Shown in pieces: positions 7,449-13,038 of a stretch of 23,823 nt of DNA. The position numbers and the translations under genes are program-made. Within the stretch, counting starts at the first letter, position 1, and the number at the start of each line of letters is the position of its first letter. The stretch comes from a virus. The stretch lies in the IMG/VR virus record IMGVR_UViG_3300011113_000549, positions 1-23,823 of that record; one strand, 5' to 3'. The notes below the pieces were generated by a model. It was not told the origin of the DNA and did no database searches. It was given only the letters and a program-made list of their open reading frames with translations.

Positions 7449-9295
7449 TGAAAGTTATAGATAGTTTTTCATTTTTTAATGAGTTTGATATTCTTAAGTT
7501 AAGACTTGAATATCTTAAAGATGTTGTGGATTATTTTGTTATTTCTGAATGCAATTATACTCATGCTGGAAATCTAAAACCCTATTATTTGGATGATTTT
7601 CTTGATGAATTTGATGATGATCTAAAAAAGAAAATCATCAATGTTCGTTATGAACCAGATATTAGTGATTATGATTTCTCCAATCGTGATGAATGTAATT
7701 TTGAATCTGGTTTTTGGAAAATTGAAAGAGGTCAAAGAGAACATATCACTCAAGCACTTAAACAATTTTCTTCAAATGATTTGTTTATGGTAAGTGATGC
7801 CGATGAAATTCCTAGAATTGAGGCAATTAAGTATTTAAAAGAACAAACATTAGAAAAAGATTTTGCTGCCACATCAAATTGTGAGTTGTTTTATTATAAT
7901 TTTAATACTTTTTATGATATTAGATGGGGTGGAACTGTATTCACTCCAGTTGCAAATGCAATTGAAAAAGGATGTAATTTTCTTAGGGATCATTCTTACA
8001 AATTTCCTTTTGTTGAGAAGGGCGGTTGGCATTTTTCATATTTTGGAAATCCAGAAAGAATCAGAACTAAATTGCAATCCTTTGCTCATCAAGAATTTAA
8101 TAAAGATGCTATAATTAATGATCATAATATTCTGGATGCAATTTCATCTAAGAAAGATTTATTTGGAAGAAACGAAAATTTCCAATACTATAACTTTAAT
8201 AATTTCCCAGAAGATTTAAAACAAGTAATCGCTAAAATATTTCCAAAGGAGTATTACAAAATGTCAGAACCAGAAGTAATTACAAAACCAGAATATCTGC
8301 ATAATAACATGCCTCCTCTGTTGGAAGCTTCATTAAATCCTGATGGTACTGGGGGCACTGAGATTATGGGTCGTGCATGGCAAGATTTAGTTCTCCCTGC
8401 TGCTCCTGATCTTGCAGACTGGCACTGGTGCGTAATTCCTGGCGATAATGTAATTGCACCTGATAGTTCAAATATTGTTTGGTTGCATCCGCATCATAGA
8501 GAAGTTGGTCTTGAGCAACTGATGGATAAACAGTTTCAGAAACATTTCAAGGCATATGTGTTTGTTTCTGACTGGCAGTATGAAAGATTTGGTGAGAAGT
8601 TTAATCTTCCAATGGAAAAATGTTATGTTTTAAAGAATGCTATTCATCCATTTGAACCTCATAAGAAACCAAAAGGAAAACTTCAACTGATGTTCCACCC
8701 CAATCCAATTCGTGGATTGGATATTCTTTTGAATGCAATTAAACTCATTCCCGAAGAAGACTTTGATCTGCATATTTTTCACGAAATTGATCCTGATGAA
8801 AGAAAGAAACAATATGCTGAAGGATTACAAACTTATGAATATTCTCATGTCAATGAACAAGAAGAACAGTTCCTTCGTTATTGTTTAAGACTTGCTGTAA
8901 ATGATAAGAGAGTTGTTCGTCATACAAGAACGAATAATTCTAAAGTTCGTGAGCAACTTATGAATACACATATCTTTGCTTATCCTTCTTATTTTGAAGA
9001 AACTTCTTGCATTTGTTTGATTGAGGCACTTGCTGCTGGGTGTTCGGTTGTTGCTAGTAATCTTGCAGCACTTCCAGAGACTTCTCTAGGATTTGCTCGT
9101 CTTTATGGGTATATTCCTGATCGCCAAAAACACGTTGAAAGATTTGCAAGAGAATTGAAAAAAACAATTACTGAGTATCGTGAAGGTAAGTTTGATAATA
9201 CTCTTCAGGTTGAAGTGGTAAATAAATATTATAGTTGGGAAACACGAATTCAAGATTGGGTTCAGTTCTCGAAAGAACTTTGGAGGAAAGGTTAA
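7448..9295 (+). CDS. Fusion glycosyltransferase: GT17-like N-terminus and GT4-like C-terminus
   Basis: 615 aa from ATG 7448. A GTG at 7445 is directly in front, but AAGGA at 7434-7438 is better spaced for 7448, which also shares its A with the previous TGA. Residues 1-265 resemble GT17 enzymes: I-D-S-F-S-F-F-N-E-F-D-I-L-K-L-R-L, V-D-Y-F-V-I-S-E, then F-M-V-S-D-A-D-E-I-P-R. Residues about 272-610 are GT-B of the GT4 kind: G-G-T-E-I-M-G-R-A-W, V-F-V-S-D-W-Q, L-K-N-A-I, G-L-D-I-L-L-N-A, Y-P-S-Y-F-E-E-T-S-C-I-C-L-I-E-A-L-A-A-G-C (split here for brevity), with the conserved E-x7-E. An internal RBS and ATG lie exactly between the domains. It abuts the next gene (TAA then ATG). Confidence 0.7.
   Translation: MKVIDSFSFFNEFDILKLRLEYLKDVVDYFVISECNYTHAGNLKPYYLDDFLDEFDDDLKKKIINVRYEPDISDYDFSNRDECNFESGFWKIERGQREHITQALKQFSSNDLFMVSDADEIPRIEAIKYLKEQTLEKDFAATSNCELFYYNFNTFYDIRWGGTVFTPVANAIEKGCNFLRDHSYKFPFVEKGGWHFSYFGNPERIRTKLQSFAHQEFNKDAIINDHNILDAISSKKDLFGRNENFQYYNFNNFPEDLKQVIAKIFPKEYYKMSEPEVITKPEYLHNNMPPLLEASLNPDGTGGTEIMGRAWQDLVLPAAPDLADWHWCVIPGDNVIAPDSSNIVWLHPHHREVGLEQLMDKQFQKHFKAYVFVSDWQYERFGEKFNLPMEKCYVLKNAIHPFEPHKKPKGKLQLMFHPNPIRGLDILLNAIKLIPEEDFDLHIFHEIDPDERKKQYAEGLQTYEYSHVNEQEEQFLRYCLRLAVNDKRVVRHTRTNNSKVREQLMNTHIFAYPSYFEETSCICLIEALAAGCSVVASNLAALPETSLGFARLYGYIPDRQKHVERFARELKKTITEYREGKFDNTLQVEVVNKYYSWETRIQDWVQFSKELWRKG
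8245..8263 (+). promoter_or_regulatory. Internal ribosome binding site and ATG at a domain junction
   Basis: AAAGGAG (8245-8251), a 9-nt spacer and an in-frame ATG at 8261 sit at residue 272 of the GT17-GT4 fusion, just where the second enzyme domain begins. Initiation here would give a free-standing GT4 protein of about 344 aa. Confidence 0.45.
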
Positions 9296-9487
9296 ATGGA
9301 ATCTATTTCAGAGCAATGGACTTTGATGCATCTTTATCATGCAACTCATGATGGTGCAAATACTGGTTATACATTAGATGAATTGAGAGTAATGATGGAC
9401 GAGCACGGACCAGATTATATTATAGAAGCAACAGTAACTATTCCTGTTTCTGAAAATACACCAGAGACCTTTGACATTCCTCAGTAA
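9296..9487 (+). CDS. Small conserved-type hypothetical protein, last gene of the sugar operon
   Basis: A 63-aa acidic protein. A strong Shine-Dalgarno GGAGG (9282-9286) precedes the ATG, which follows directly on the TAA of the fusion glycosyltransferase. The first half is helical-looking with Y-T-L-D-E-L-R-V-M-M-D-E-H-G, and the second half has Y-I-I-E-A-T-V-T-I-P-V strand character. No signal peptide or membrane segment is seen. Its last codons contain the -35 box of the downstream sigma70 promoter (9471-9476). I do not recognise the family. Confidence 0.7.
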   Translation: MESISEQWTLMHLYHATHDGANTGYTLDELRVMMDEHGPDYIIEATVTIPVSENTPETFDIPQ

Positions 9488-9499
9488 ATCCCTTATAAT
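9471..9499 (+). promoter_or_regulatory. Perfect-consensus sigma70 promoter
   Basis: TTGACA (9471-9476), 17-bp spacer, TATAAT (9494-9499). Both hexamers match the bacterial consensus exactly with optimal spacing. The expected start of transcription is about 9505-9507, the exact beginning of the first stem of the structured segment that follows. Host RNA polymerase should use it, suggesting early expression. Confidence 0.75.
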
Positions 9500-9571
9500 A
9501 TCAAGGTCTTCAACGTCCTTGTATCTTTGGGATTGAAGACCCTCTTCGGTGGTGTGAAGAGGTGGAGTTGG

Positions 9572-9580
9572 TGGTATAAT
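9572..9580 (+). promoter_or_regulatory. Possible second extended -10 promoter (TGGTATAAT)
   Basis: TGG followed by TATAAT at 9575-9580 could start transcription within the terminator stem and so feed the glutaredoxin gene at 9642. There is no clear -35 element, so support is weak. Confidence 0.25.
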
Positions 9581-9582
9581 AG

Positions 9583-9607
9583 GGGGAGAGAAATCTCCTC
9601 TTTTTTT
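9583..9607 (+). terminator. Rho-independent terminator
   Basis: GGAGA (9585-9589), GAAA tetraloop, TCTCC (9594-9598), extendable by G-C and G-T pairs, followed by seven T (9601-9607). Confidence 0.75.
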
Positions 9608-9641
9608 CTTATATAAATTATTAATAAATCTTAATAACAAT

Positions 9642-9884
9642 ATGAATTTTACAGTGTATAGCAAAGAAAACTGCGAGTATTGCTTCAAAGTTAAAAAAGT
9701 ATTAGAATTGACAGGAAGTAACTTTGTGGTTTATAATCTAAACGAGCACTTTACCAAAAAAGAGTTTTATGCTGAGTTTGGTGAAGGTTCTACGTTTCCA
9801 CAAGTCGTTTGTGATGATCAAAAAATAGGAGGTTCAGTTGAGACCATCAAATTCCTCAAGGAAAAGCAAATCATCAAATCCTAA
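9642..9884 (+). CDS. Glutaredoxin
   Basis: An 80-aa protein, the usual size of phage and class I glutaredoxins. The active site is C-E-Y-C (residues 11-14), T-F-P at 51-53 supplies the cis-proline that contacts the substrate, and I-G-G at 62-64 binds glutathione. It acts in the cytoplasm as a thiol-disulfide reductant, probably for ribonucleotide reductase, in line with thyX downstream. It lies behind the candidate sRNA terminator and overlaps the next small gene by 47 nt. The codons for I-G-G provide that gene's ribosome binding site. Confidence 0.85.
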   Translation: MNFTVYSKENCEYCFKVKKVLELTGSNFVVYNLNEHFTKKEFYAEFGEGSTFPQVVCDDQKIGGSVETIKFLKEKQIIKS

Positions 9885-10056
9885 CCTAAATAAAAGTGAA
9901 GATCATTTCAATCGTGGTGTTGAATTGATATTAACTGGAGGAAAAAGAAAGCAGACTCAACCATTTCACATTATCTTTGAGAAGATAGTTTGCTTTCTGA
10001 ATCGGGAAGTCACTATCTATTTTGAATTTTCCTTAAAGTCAAGGAAAAAAAAGTAG
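9838..10056 (+). CDS. Small basic hypothetical protein (TTG start)
   Basis: 72 aa with a TTG start at 9838. It has an unusually good Shine-Dalgarno AGGAGG (9827-9832) 5 nt upstream, and no ATG or GTG is available in the frame. The protein is Lys/Arg-rich, with a Ser/Asn-rich N-terminus, a central G-V-E-L-I-L-T-G-G-K-R-K and a C-terminal alternating strand E-V-T-I-Y-F-E-F-S-L. It overlaps glutaredoxin by 47 nt in another frame. An 8-bp inverted repeat TTTTCCTT/AAGGAAAA (10027-10048) lies in its last codons. Family not recognised; it could be a small DNA- or RNA-binding protein by charge only. Confidence 0.5.
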   Translation: MRPSNSSRKSKSSNPNLNKSEDHFNRGVELILTGGKRKQTQPFHIIFEKIVCFLNREVTIYFEFSLKSRKKK

Positions 10057-10073
10057 TTTCCCGGAGAAAACAA

Positions 10074-10319
10074 ATGTTAGCAATCAGTTTAGTTTTTGGT
10101 TCTTTTCTAACGATCTTGTTTTTAATAATGGGAATGGTTATTGGTTGGGTAGGTCGTGAATATATGATGACTCACCAAGAAGGACCAAAACAAATTGCCT
10201 ACCATCCAGAGTTTTATGATAAGGATGGTGAGTTAATCGATCAAGAAATTGTATCAGTTAGATTTGAACCAGGATACTTTGAAGATGACTTTGAGATGGA
10301 AGAAGAGGACGAAACATAA
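10074..10319 (+). CDS. Small single-pass membrane protein
   Basis: An 81-aa protein. Residues 2-25 form one hydrophobic helix (L-A-I-S-L-V-F-G-S-F-L-T-I-L-F-L-I-M-G-M). A short basic/polar segment and a strongly acidic tail ending E-E-E-D-E-T follow. This predicts an N-terminal membrane anchor with the acidic part on one side. GGAGA 8-12 nt before the ATG is the likely Shine-Dalgarno sequence. Small membrane proteins of this pattern are common in cyanophages. Function is unknown. Confidence 0.7.
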   Translation: MLAISLVFGSFLTILFLIMGMVIGWVGREYMMTHQEGPKQIAYHPEFYDKDGELIDQEIVSVRFEPGYFEDDFEMEEEDET

Positions 10320-10361
10320 TCAATAAATAATTTCAACATAATTCAACATTCTGTTAATCAT

Positions 10362-10967
10362 ATGACAACGACAACTAAAGCAAAAACTGCTGTCAAAAAA
10401 ACTGCTCCAAAACCAAAAGTTGCAGAAGCACCAATTCCTGATCTTCCTGCAAATCCTTTTGTTTTTGAGATTCTGAATATTGTAATCAAACAGCGAAGCA
10501 ACGCTAAAAAGATTGAAGCACTTCAAAAGTTTGAACATCCTTGTCTGAAGGCAATTTTTATCTGGAACTTCGACGAATCAATCGTTTCAGCACTTCCTCC
10601 TGGCGATGTTCCTTATGCTGCCGTAGACGAAATGGATTCGTTCAAAGGTACTTTGAGTGAAAAGATTAATGATGCAGTTGAAAAAATGGGAGAACTTGGA
10701 TCAAACTCTTTGGGTTCTCAAGATCAAGGAAGATCCTCAATTCGCAAAGAATATACCAAGTTTTATAATTTCGTCAAGGGTGGTAATGACGGATTGAGTT
10801 CAATGCGTAGAGAGACAATGTTTATTAATACACTTCAGGGACTTCATCCACTCGAAGCAGAAATTCTTTGCCTTTGTAAAGATAAAAAACTGGAAACCAA
10901 GTATAAAATTAGTAAAGATATTATTTCGCAGGCATATCCTGACATTCAGTGGGGAGGTCGTAGTTGA
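10362..10967 (+). CDS. Conserved cyanophage protein, DUF6433-like
   Basis: A 201-aa protein. The first 25 residues are a Lys/Ala/Pro/Thr-rich disordered tail (T-K-A-K-T-A-V-K-K-T-A-P-K-P-K). The rest is helical with P-F-V-F-E-I-L, C-L-K-A-I-F-I-W-N-F-D, L-P-P-G-D-V-P-Y and H-P-L-E-A-E-I-L-C-L-C-K-D-K-K-L. This matches my memory of a protein conserved in T4-like cyanophages (DUF6433), but the assignment was not checked. A CAATAAATAA box (10321-10330) lies 31 nt upstream. The stop overlaps the TTG start of the next gene (TTGA), so the two are coupled. Confidence 0.6.
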   Translation: MTTTTKAKTAVKKTAPKPKVAEAPIPDLPANPFVFEILNIVIKQRSNAKKIEALQKFEHPCLKAIFIWNFDESIVSALPPGDVPYAAVDEMDSFKGTLSEKINDAVEKMGELGSNSLGSQDQGRSSIRKEYTKFYNFVKGGNDGLSSMRRETMFINTLQGLHPLEAEILCLCKDKKLETKYKISKDIISQAYPDIQWGGRS

Positions 10968-11317
10968 GCAAACTTCGTGATGTGGTAGAAAAAGCAAAGA
11001 ATACCGAAACTCTTATGGAAAACTGGACTCCCGCAGAAAAAGAAACTTGTAAGTCACGATATGGTTGTGACATTATGATCGAAAATGGTTCTTATGTGGA
11101 AGTTTGTACCAAAGAAGCACCTAGCGATGCTTATATTATAAAATATTTTGTTGACGATAAGATGTGTTTTGATTTAACTAGAGGATCAAAACTTCGTCTG
11201 TTTGATATGTATTGGGATAAGTTTCGTGAAAATCTAAACAGTATTGAATTTGGATATGGTAGAATCAATCCAAAACTTTGGGGAGTTAAACCACCTGAAA
11301 AGAAAAAGCGAAAGTGA
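10964..11317 (+). CDS. Conserved hypothetical protein (TTG start)
   Basis: A 117-aa protein. The TTG at 10964 overlaps the TGA of the gene before, and GGGGAGG about 7-14 nt upstream is a strong ribosome binding site, which decides this start. Contains four cysteines without a clear zinc pattern, central strands Y-I-I-K-Y-F-V-D-D-K-M-C-F-D-L-T-R-G and a basic end P-E-K-K-K-R-K. The neighbour upstream is the DUF6433-like gene, and transcription ends at the terminator 60-100 nt downstream. Family not recognised beyond its likely conservation in cyanophages. Confidence 0.65.
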   Translation: MSKLRDVVEKAKNTETLMENWTPAEKETCKSRYGCDIMIENGSYVEVCTKEAPSDAYIIKYFVDDKMCFDLTRGSKLRLFDMYWDKFRENLNSIEFGYGRINPKLWGVKPPEKKKRK

Positions 11318-11329
11318 TTTCCCAGATCG

Positions 11330-11357
11330 GGTAAAAAATTTTCCGGTAAAATTTTCC
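11330..11357 (+). repeat. Abutting pair of near-palindromic direct repeats
   Basis: GGTAAAAAATTTTCC (11330-11344) is followed immediately by GGTAAAATTTTCC (11345-11357). Each is nearly self-complementary. They lie between the stop at 11317 and the terminator. They could be protein-binding sites or a weak structure; nothing more can be said. Confidence 0.4.
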
Positions 11358-11372
11358 ACGCGATAGTTTTTT

Positions 11373-11419
11373 AAAAAAGTAGCGTACTGATACAATTTTA
11401 GTATCGGTTGCTACTTTTT
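11373..11419 (+). terminator. Rho-independent terminator, possibly bidirectional
   Basis: Stem GTAGC (11379-11383) and ACTGATAC (11386-11393), loop AATTTTA, then GTATCGGT (11401-11408) and GCTAC (11410-11414), T run 11415-11419. The A run 11373-11378 on the other side would serve the opposite strand. It closes the 9642-11317 gene group. Confidence 0.75.
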
Positions 11420-11436
11420 AAGTTTTATGCTACTAT
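11408..11436 (+). promoter_or_regulatory. Sigma70-like promoter in front of the riboswitch cassette
   Basis: TTGCTA (11408-11413), 17-bp spacer, TACTAT (11431-11436) preceded by TG (extended -10). The -35 box is embedded in the right arm of the preceding terminator. Expected transcription start is about 11443, only a few nucleotides before the aptamer. Confidence 0.5.
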
Positions 11437-11445
11437 ATACAGTAT

Positions 11446-11501
11446 CGTTTATTCGCTATTCGCAAATAGCGAACGGAAGTACCATTTGGGAAGAAACGCA
11501 C
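11446..11501 (+). promoter_or_regulatory. Glutamine riboswitch-like aptamer (Downstream-peptide/glnA type)
   Basis: P1 is CGTTT (11446-11450) with AAACG (11494-11498). P2 is a perfect 9-bp helix TTCGCTATT/AATAGCGAA (11452-11460, 11465-11473) with a CGCA loop. The conserved joining sequence CGGAAGTA (11474-11481) follows, then a short CC-ATTT-GG P3, then GAAG (11490-11493). Order and invariant stretches agree with the L-glutamine aptamers found in cyanobacteria and cyanophages, which typically precede very short ORFs. A 28-aa ORF follows 30 nt later. It most likely controls translation initiation of that peptide. Confidence 0.75.
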
Positions 11502-11530
11502 CAATACCCAAAAAGTAAAGGAGCAAATCT

Positions 11531-11617
11531 ATGGCACTTATTCTTATTAAACAAAAAATGTTGAAAGAAAAGCGTCTTCGTGAAGCACAAATGCATATGG
11601 CAAAAAAACTTGCCTGA
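11531..11617 (+). CDS. 28-aa downstream peptide controlled by the glutamine riboswitch
   Basis: ATG at 11531 with Shine-Dalgarno AAAGGAG 8 nt upstream, TGA at 11615-11617. The product is a basic amphipathic helix-like peptide rich in Lys, Leu, Met and Arg (begins M-A-L-I-L-I-K-Q-K-M, ends M-A-K-K-L-A). Its place directly after the aptamer and directly before a strong terminator makes it the only gene of its transcript, as known for the Downstream-peptide class (17-100 aa). Its target is unknown; inhibition or tuning of host glutamine/nitrogen metabolism is an inference. Confidence 0.7.
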   Translation: MALILIKQKMLKEKRLREAQMHMAKKLA

Positions 11618-11620
11618 TGT

Positions 11621-11648
11621 AAAGGAGGGTTGATTCCCTCCTTTTTTT
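11621..11648 (+). terminator. Strong rho-independent terminator
   Basis: AAAGGAGGG (11621-11629), loop TTGATT, CCCTCCTTT (11636-11644) continuing into a T run to 11648. It starts 3 nt after the 28-aa peptide stop. Confidence 0.9.
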
Positions 11649-11679
11649 ATGATAAAATAACCGAAGAGTACAATACCTA

Positions 11680-11844
11680 ATGGATCAAAATAAATTAAAA
11701 CTTATTATTCGTAATTTGGAACTTCTTGTTGATTCTTTAAAGGCAGAAGTTTATTCTGATCACTCTGCATACAAAAACTTTACACAACCAGAAGTAAGAA
11801 AGAGGCCAATTTTAGATTATGATGAAGTTTTTGAGGATGATTGA
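11680..11844 (+). CDS. 54-aa hypothetical protein
   Basis: ATG 11680 to TGA 11842-11844. The N-terminal half is an amphipathic helix (L-K-L-I-I-R-N-L-E-L-L-V-D-S-L-K-A-E-V-Y), and the end is acidic (L-D-Y-D-E-V-F-E-D-D). A TACAAT hexamer (11669-11674) lies just 5 nt before the ATG and GAAGAG is the only RBS-like run, so translation initiation signals are weak. It is separated by no bases from the next 54-aa ORF (the stop is directly followed by ATG), which suggests coupling in a small-gene string leading to thyX. Confidence 0.6.
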   Translation: MDQNKLKLIIRNLELLVDSLKAEVYSDHSAYKNFTQPEVRKRPILDYDEVFEDD

Positions 11845-12009
11845 ATGGGTAGAGCAAAACAACTAGTTAAACTACTTGAAAGAATGCTCAAACAAGATCA
11901 TTTATTTTCAAGAGACCAAATTGTAGAAATCAAACAACAACTACGAGTCGTCAAGAAAGAACTCGCAGAAGTTGAAGCACAAACATCAAAAGGATTTGGA
12001 AAGAAATGA
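11845..12009 (+). CDS. 54-aa helical hypothetical protein upstream of thyX
   Basis: ATG 11845 directly follows the previous TGA, and the end overlaps the thyX start as ATGA (12006-12009). The sequence is highly charged and helical: M-G-R-A-K-Q-L-V-K-L-L-E-R-M-L-K, then a long Lys/Glu/Gln helix with probable coiled-coil character and a basic end G-F-G-K-K. Proteins of this look are frequent next to metabolic genes in cyanophages. Function is unknown. The perfect coupling to thyX supports it as a real gene. Confidence 0.65.
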   Translation: MGRAKQLVKLLERMLKQDHLFSRDQIVEIKQQLRVVKKELAEVEAQTSKGFGKK

Positions 12010-12761
12010 AACCAATTAAAGCAAAAGATCTTCTTGAACTAGATAAAGAAATGAAAGTTGTGATGCTTCGACAGACACAACTTCCACAAACTCTTGTCTG
12101 GCAAGCGGGAAAGAATGATTACTCTGAGGAACCTATTCATACAAAATTCCCTCCGAATGAAACGGAATGTGGTAAATGGGTTATTGAGCAATTACTTGCA
12201 AATGAGCGTGGGCACTGGGGTCCGCTGGAACATCCTGCGATTGCTTTGGATTGTGTTGGATTTGTTCATAATGTAATGGTACAGGCAAGAACTCATCGTG
12301 TAGGAGTATCATTTGATGTTCAATCTCAACGTTATACTGGTCGTCGTGTTCTAAAGGTTGCTAAAGGTGAATTGAAACCACAAGAGGTTTATTATGTGCG
12401 CCCTGCTGGTCTCTATCTTGACCGTAAAGGGCACAAATACGAATGGACACAAGATGATTACGAAAGGCAGTTAAAGTTCTGTCTGGCGGCATCTGAGAGG
12501 TATGCAGAGGGGTATGAAAATCGTGGTATGGCGGAGGAACATCTTCGTGATTATCTCCCCCAAAATATTCGCCAAAACTTTGTAGTTTCATTCTCATTGA
12601 GAGCAGCACTTCACTTCCTCGACCTTCGTGCAAAACTTGATGCACAAATTGAGATTCAGGCACTTTGTGAAGGTATGGTTCCAGTGATTAAAAAATGGGT
12701 TCCAGAGATCTTTAGTTATTATGAAGAAAAGCGTCTTCATAAGGCACGGTTGAGTCCATAA
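12006..12761 (+). CDS. thyX: Flavin-dependent thymidylate synthase
   Basis: A 251-aa protein. The ThyX signature is clear: R95-T-H97-R98-V-G-V-S102-F-D-V-Q-S107-Q-R109-Y110, the segment binding FAD and dUMP, preceded by H-W-G-P-L-E-H-P (about 70-77). It methylates dUMP to dTMP with methylenetetrahydrofolate and NADPH, supplying thymidine for phage DNA synthesis. The ATG is fixed by the ATGA overlap with the 54-aa gene. Late in the protein, Q-A-L-C-E-G-M-V-P-V and the closing helix agree with the family. ThyX replaces ThyA in many cyanobacteria and is a core auxiliary gene of T4-like cyanophages. Confidence 0.93.
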   Translation: MKPIKAKDLLELDKEMKVVMLRQTQLPQTLVWQAGKNDYSEEPIHTKFPPNETECGKWVIEQLLANERGHWGPLEHPAIALDCVGFVHNVMVQARTHRVGVSFDVQSQRYTGRRVLKVAKGELKPQEVYYVRPAGLYLDRKGHKYEWTQDDYERQLKFCLAASERYAEGYENRGMAEEHLRDYLPQNIRQNFVVSFSLRAALHFLDLRAKLDAQIEIQALCEGMVPVIKKWVPEIFSYYEEKRLHKARLSP

Positions 12762-12764
12762 ATA
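12757..12764 (+). promoter_or_regulatory. Late-type promoter box CATAAATA
   Basis: Overlaps the thyX stop, 25 nt before the ATG at 12789; matches the T4-like/cyanophage late promoter (NATAAATA). Confidence 0.4.
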
Positions 12765-12788
12765 TTTTTGTGTTGAATTTATAACTTT

Positions 12789-13037
12789 ATGCCCGTATAT
12801 CCTGTTATCAATAAAATCACTGGCGAGCAGAAAGAAGTGGAAATGAGTATCCACGACTGGGATCAGTGGAAGAAAAATAACTCTGATTGGATTCGTGACT
12901 GGTCTGATCCTTCTACTTGTCCATCTCCCGGAGAGGTGGGTGAATGGAGAAACAAATTGATCAATAAGCATCCAGATTGGAATACTGTATTGGATCGTGC
13001 AAGTAAAGCGCCAAAATCAACTGTAAAGAAACTCTAA
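12789..13037 (+). CDS. Conserved-type hypothetical protein, 82 aa
   Basis: ATG 12789, no strong Shine-Dalgarno; TAA 2 nt before phoH. The start M-P-V-Y-P-V-I-N-K-I-T-G-E-Q-K-E-V-E-M-S-I resembles a short beta-hairpin like those that begin zinc-ribbon-type phage proteins, but the cysteine pairs are missing. Then H-D-W-D-Q-W-K and W-I-R-D-W-S-D, giving an unusually Trp-rich sequence (six Trp), and a basic tail ending S-K-A-P-K-S-T-V-K-K-L. The tight spacing to phoH implies a common transcript. Function unknown. Confidence 0.65.
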   Translation: MPVYPVINKITGEQKEVEMSIHDWDQWKKNNSDWIRDWSDPSTCPSPGEVGEWRNKLINKHPDWNTVLDRASKAPKSTVKKL

Positions 13038-13038
13038 A

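Larger units (their letters stand above)
9505..9607 (+). ncRNA. Candidate phage small RNA with intrinsic terminator
   Basis: Starting at the predicted transcription start is a 9-bp stem GGTCTTCAA (9505-9513) / TTGAAGACC (9533-9541), then CCTCTTC (9541-9547) / GAAGAGG (9556-9562) with a GGTGGTGT loop, then the terminator hairpin at 9583-9600 with a T run. No ORF of note lies inside. The unit promoter, about 100 nt of stem-loops, then terminator is that of a free-standing sRNA gene. Alternatively it is an attenuating leader of the glutaredoxin gene at 9642. I do not recognise a known RNA family. Confidence 0.55.

Noticed and set aside
7863-8114. Plus-strand alternative frame of 83 codons
   Set aside because: Lies wholly inside the GT17 domain in another frame, with no RBS.
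9374-9688. Minus-strand frame crossing the sRNA region
   Set aside because: Covers a promoter, two hairpins and a terminator on the opposite strand and shows no protein family; much more likely non-coding.
9884-9900. CTAAATA box at 9886-9892 as a late promoter
   Set aside because: Lies within the overlapping 72-aa ORF with no gene start at a fitting distance.
12361-12971. Minus-strand frames over thyX and the 82-aa gene
   Set aside because: Shadows of thyX and its neighbour; codon pattern follows the plus-strand genes.
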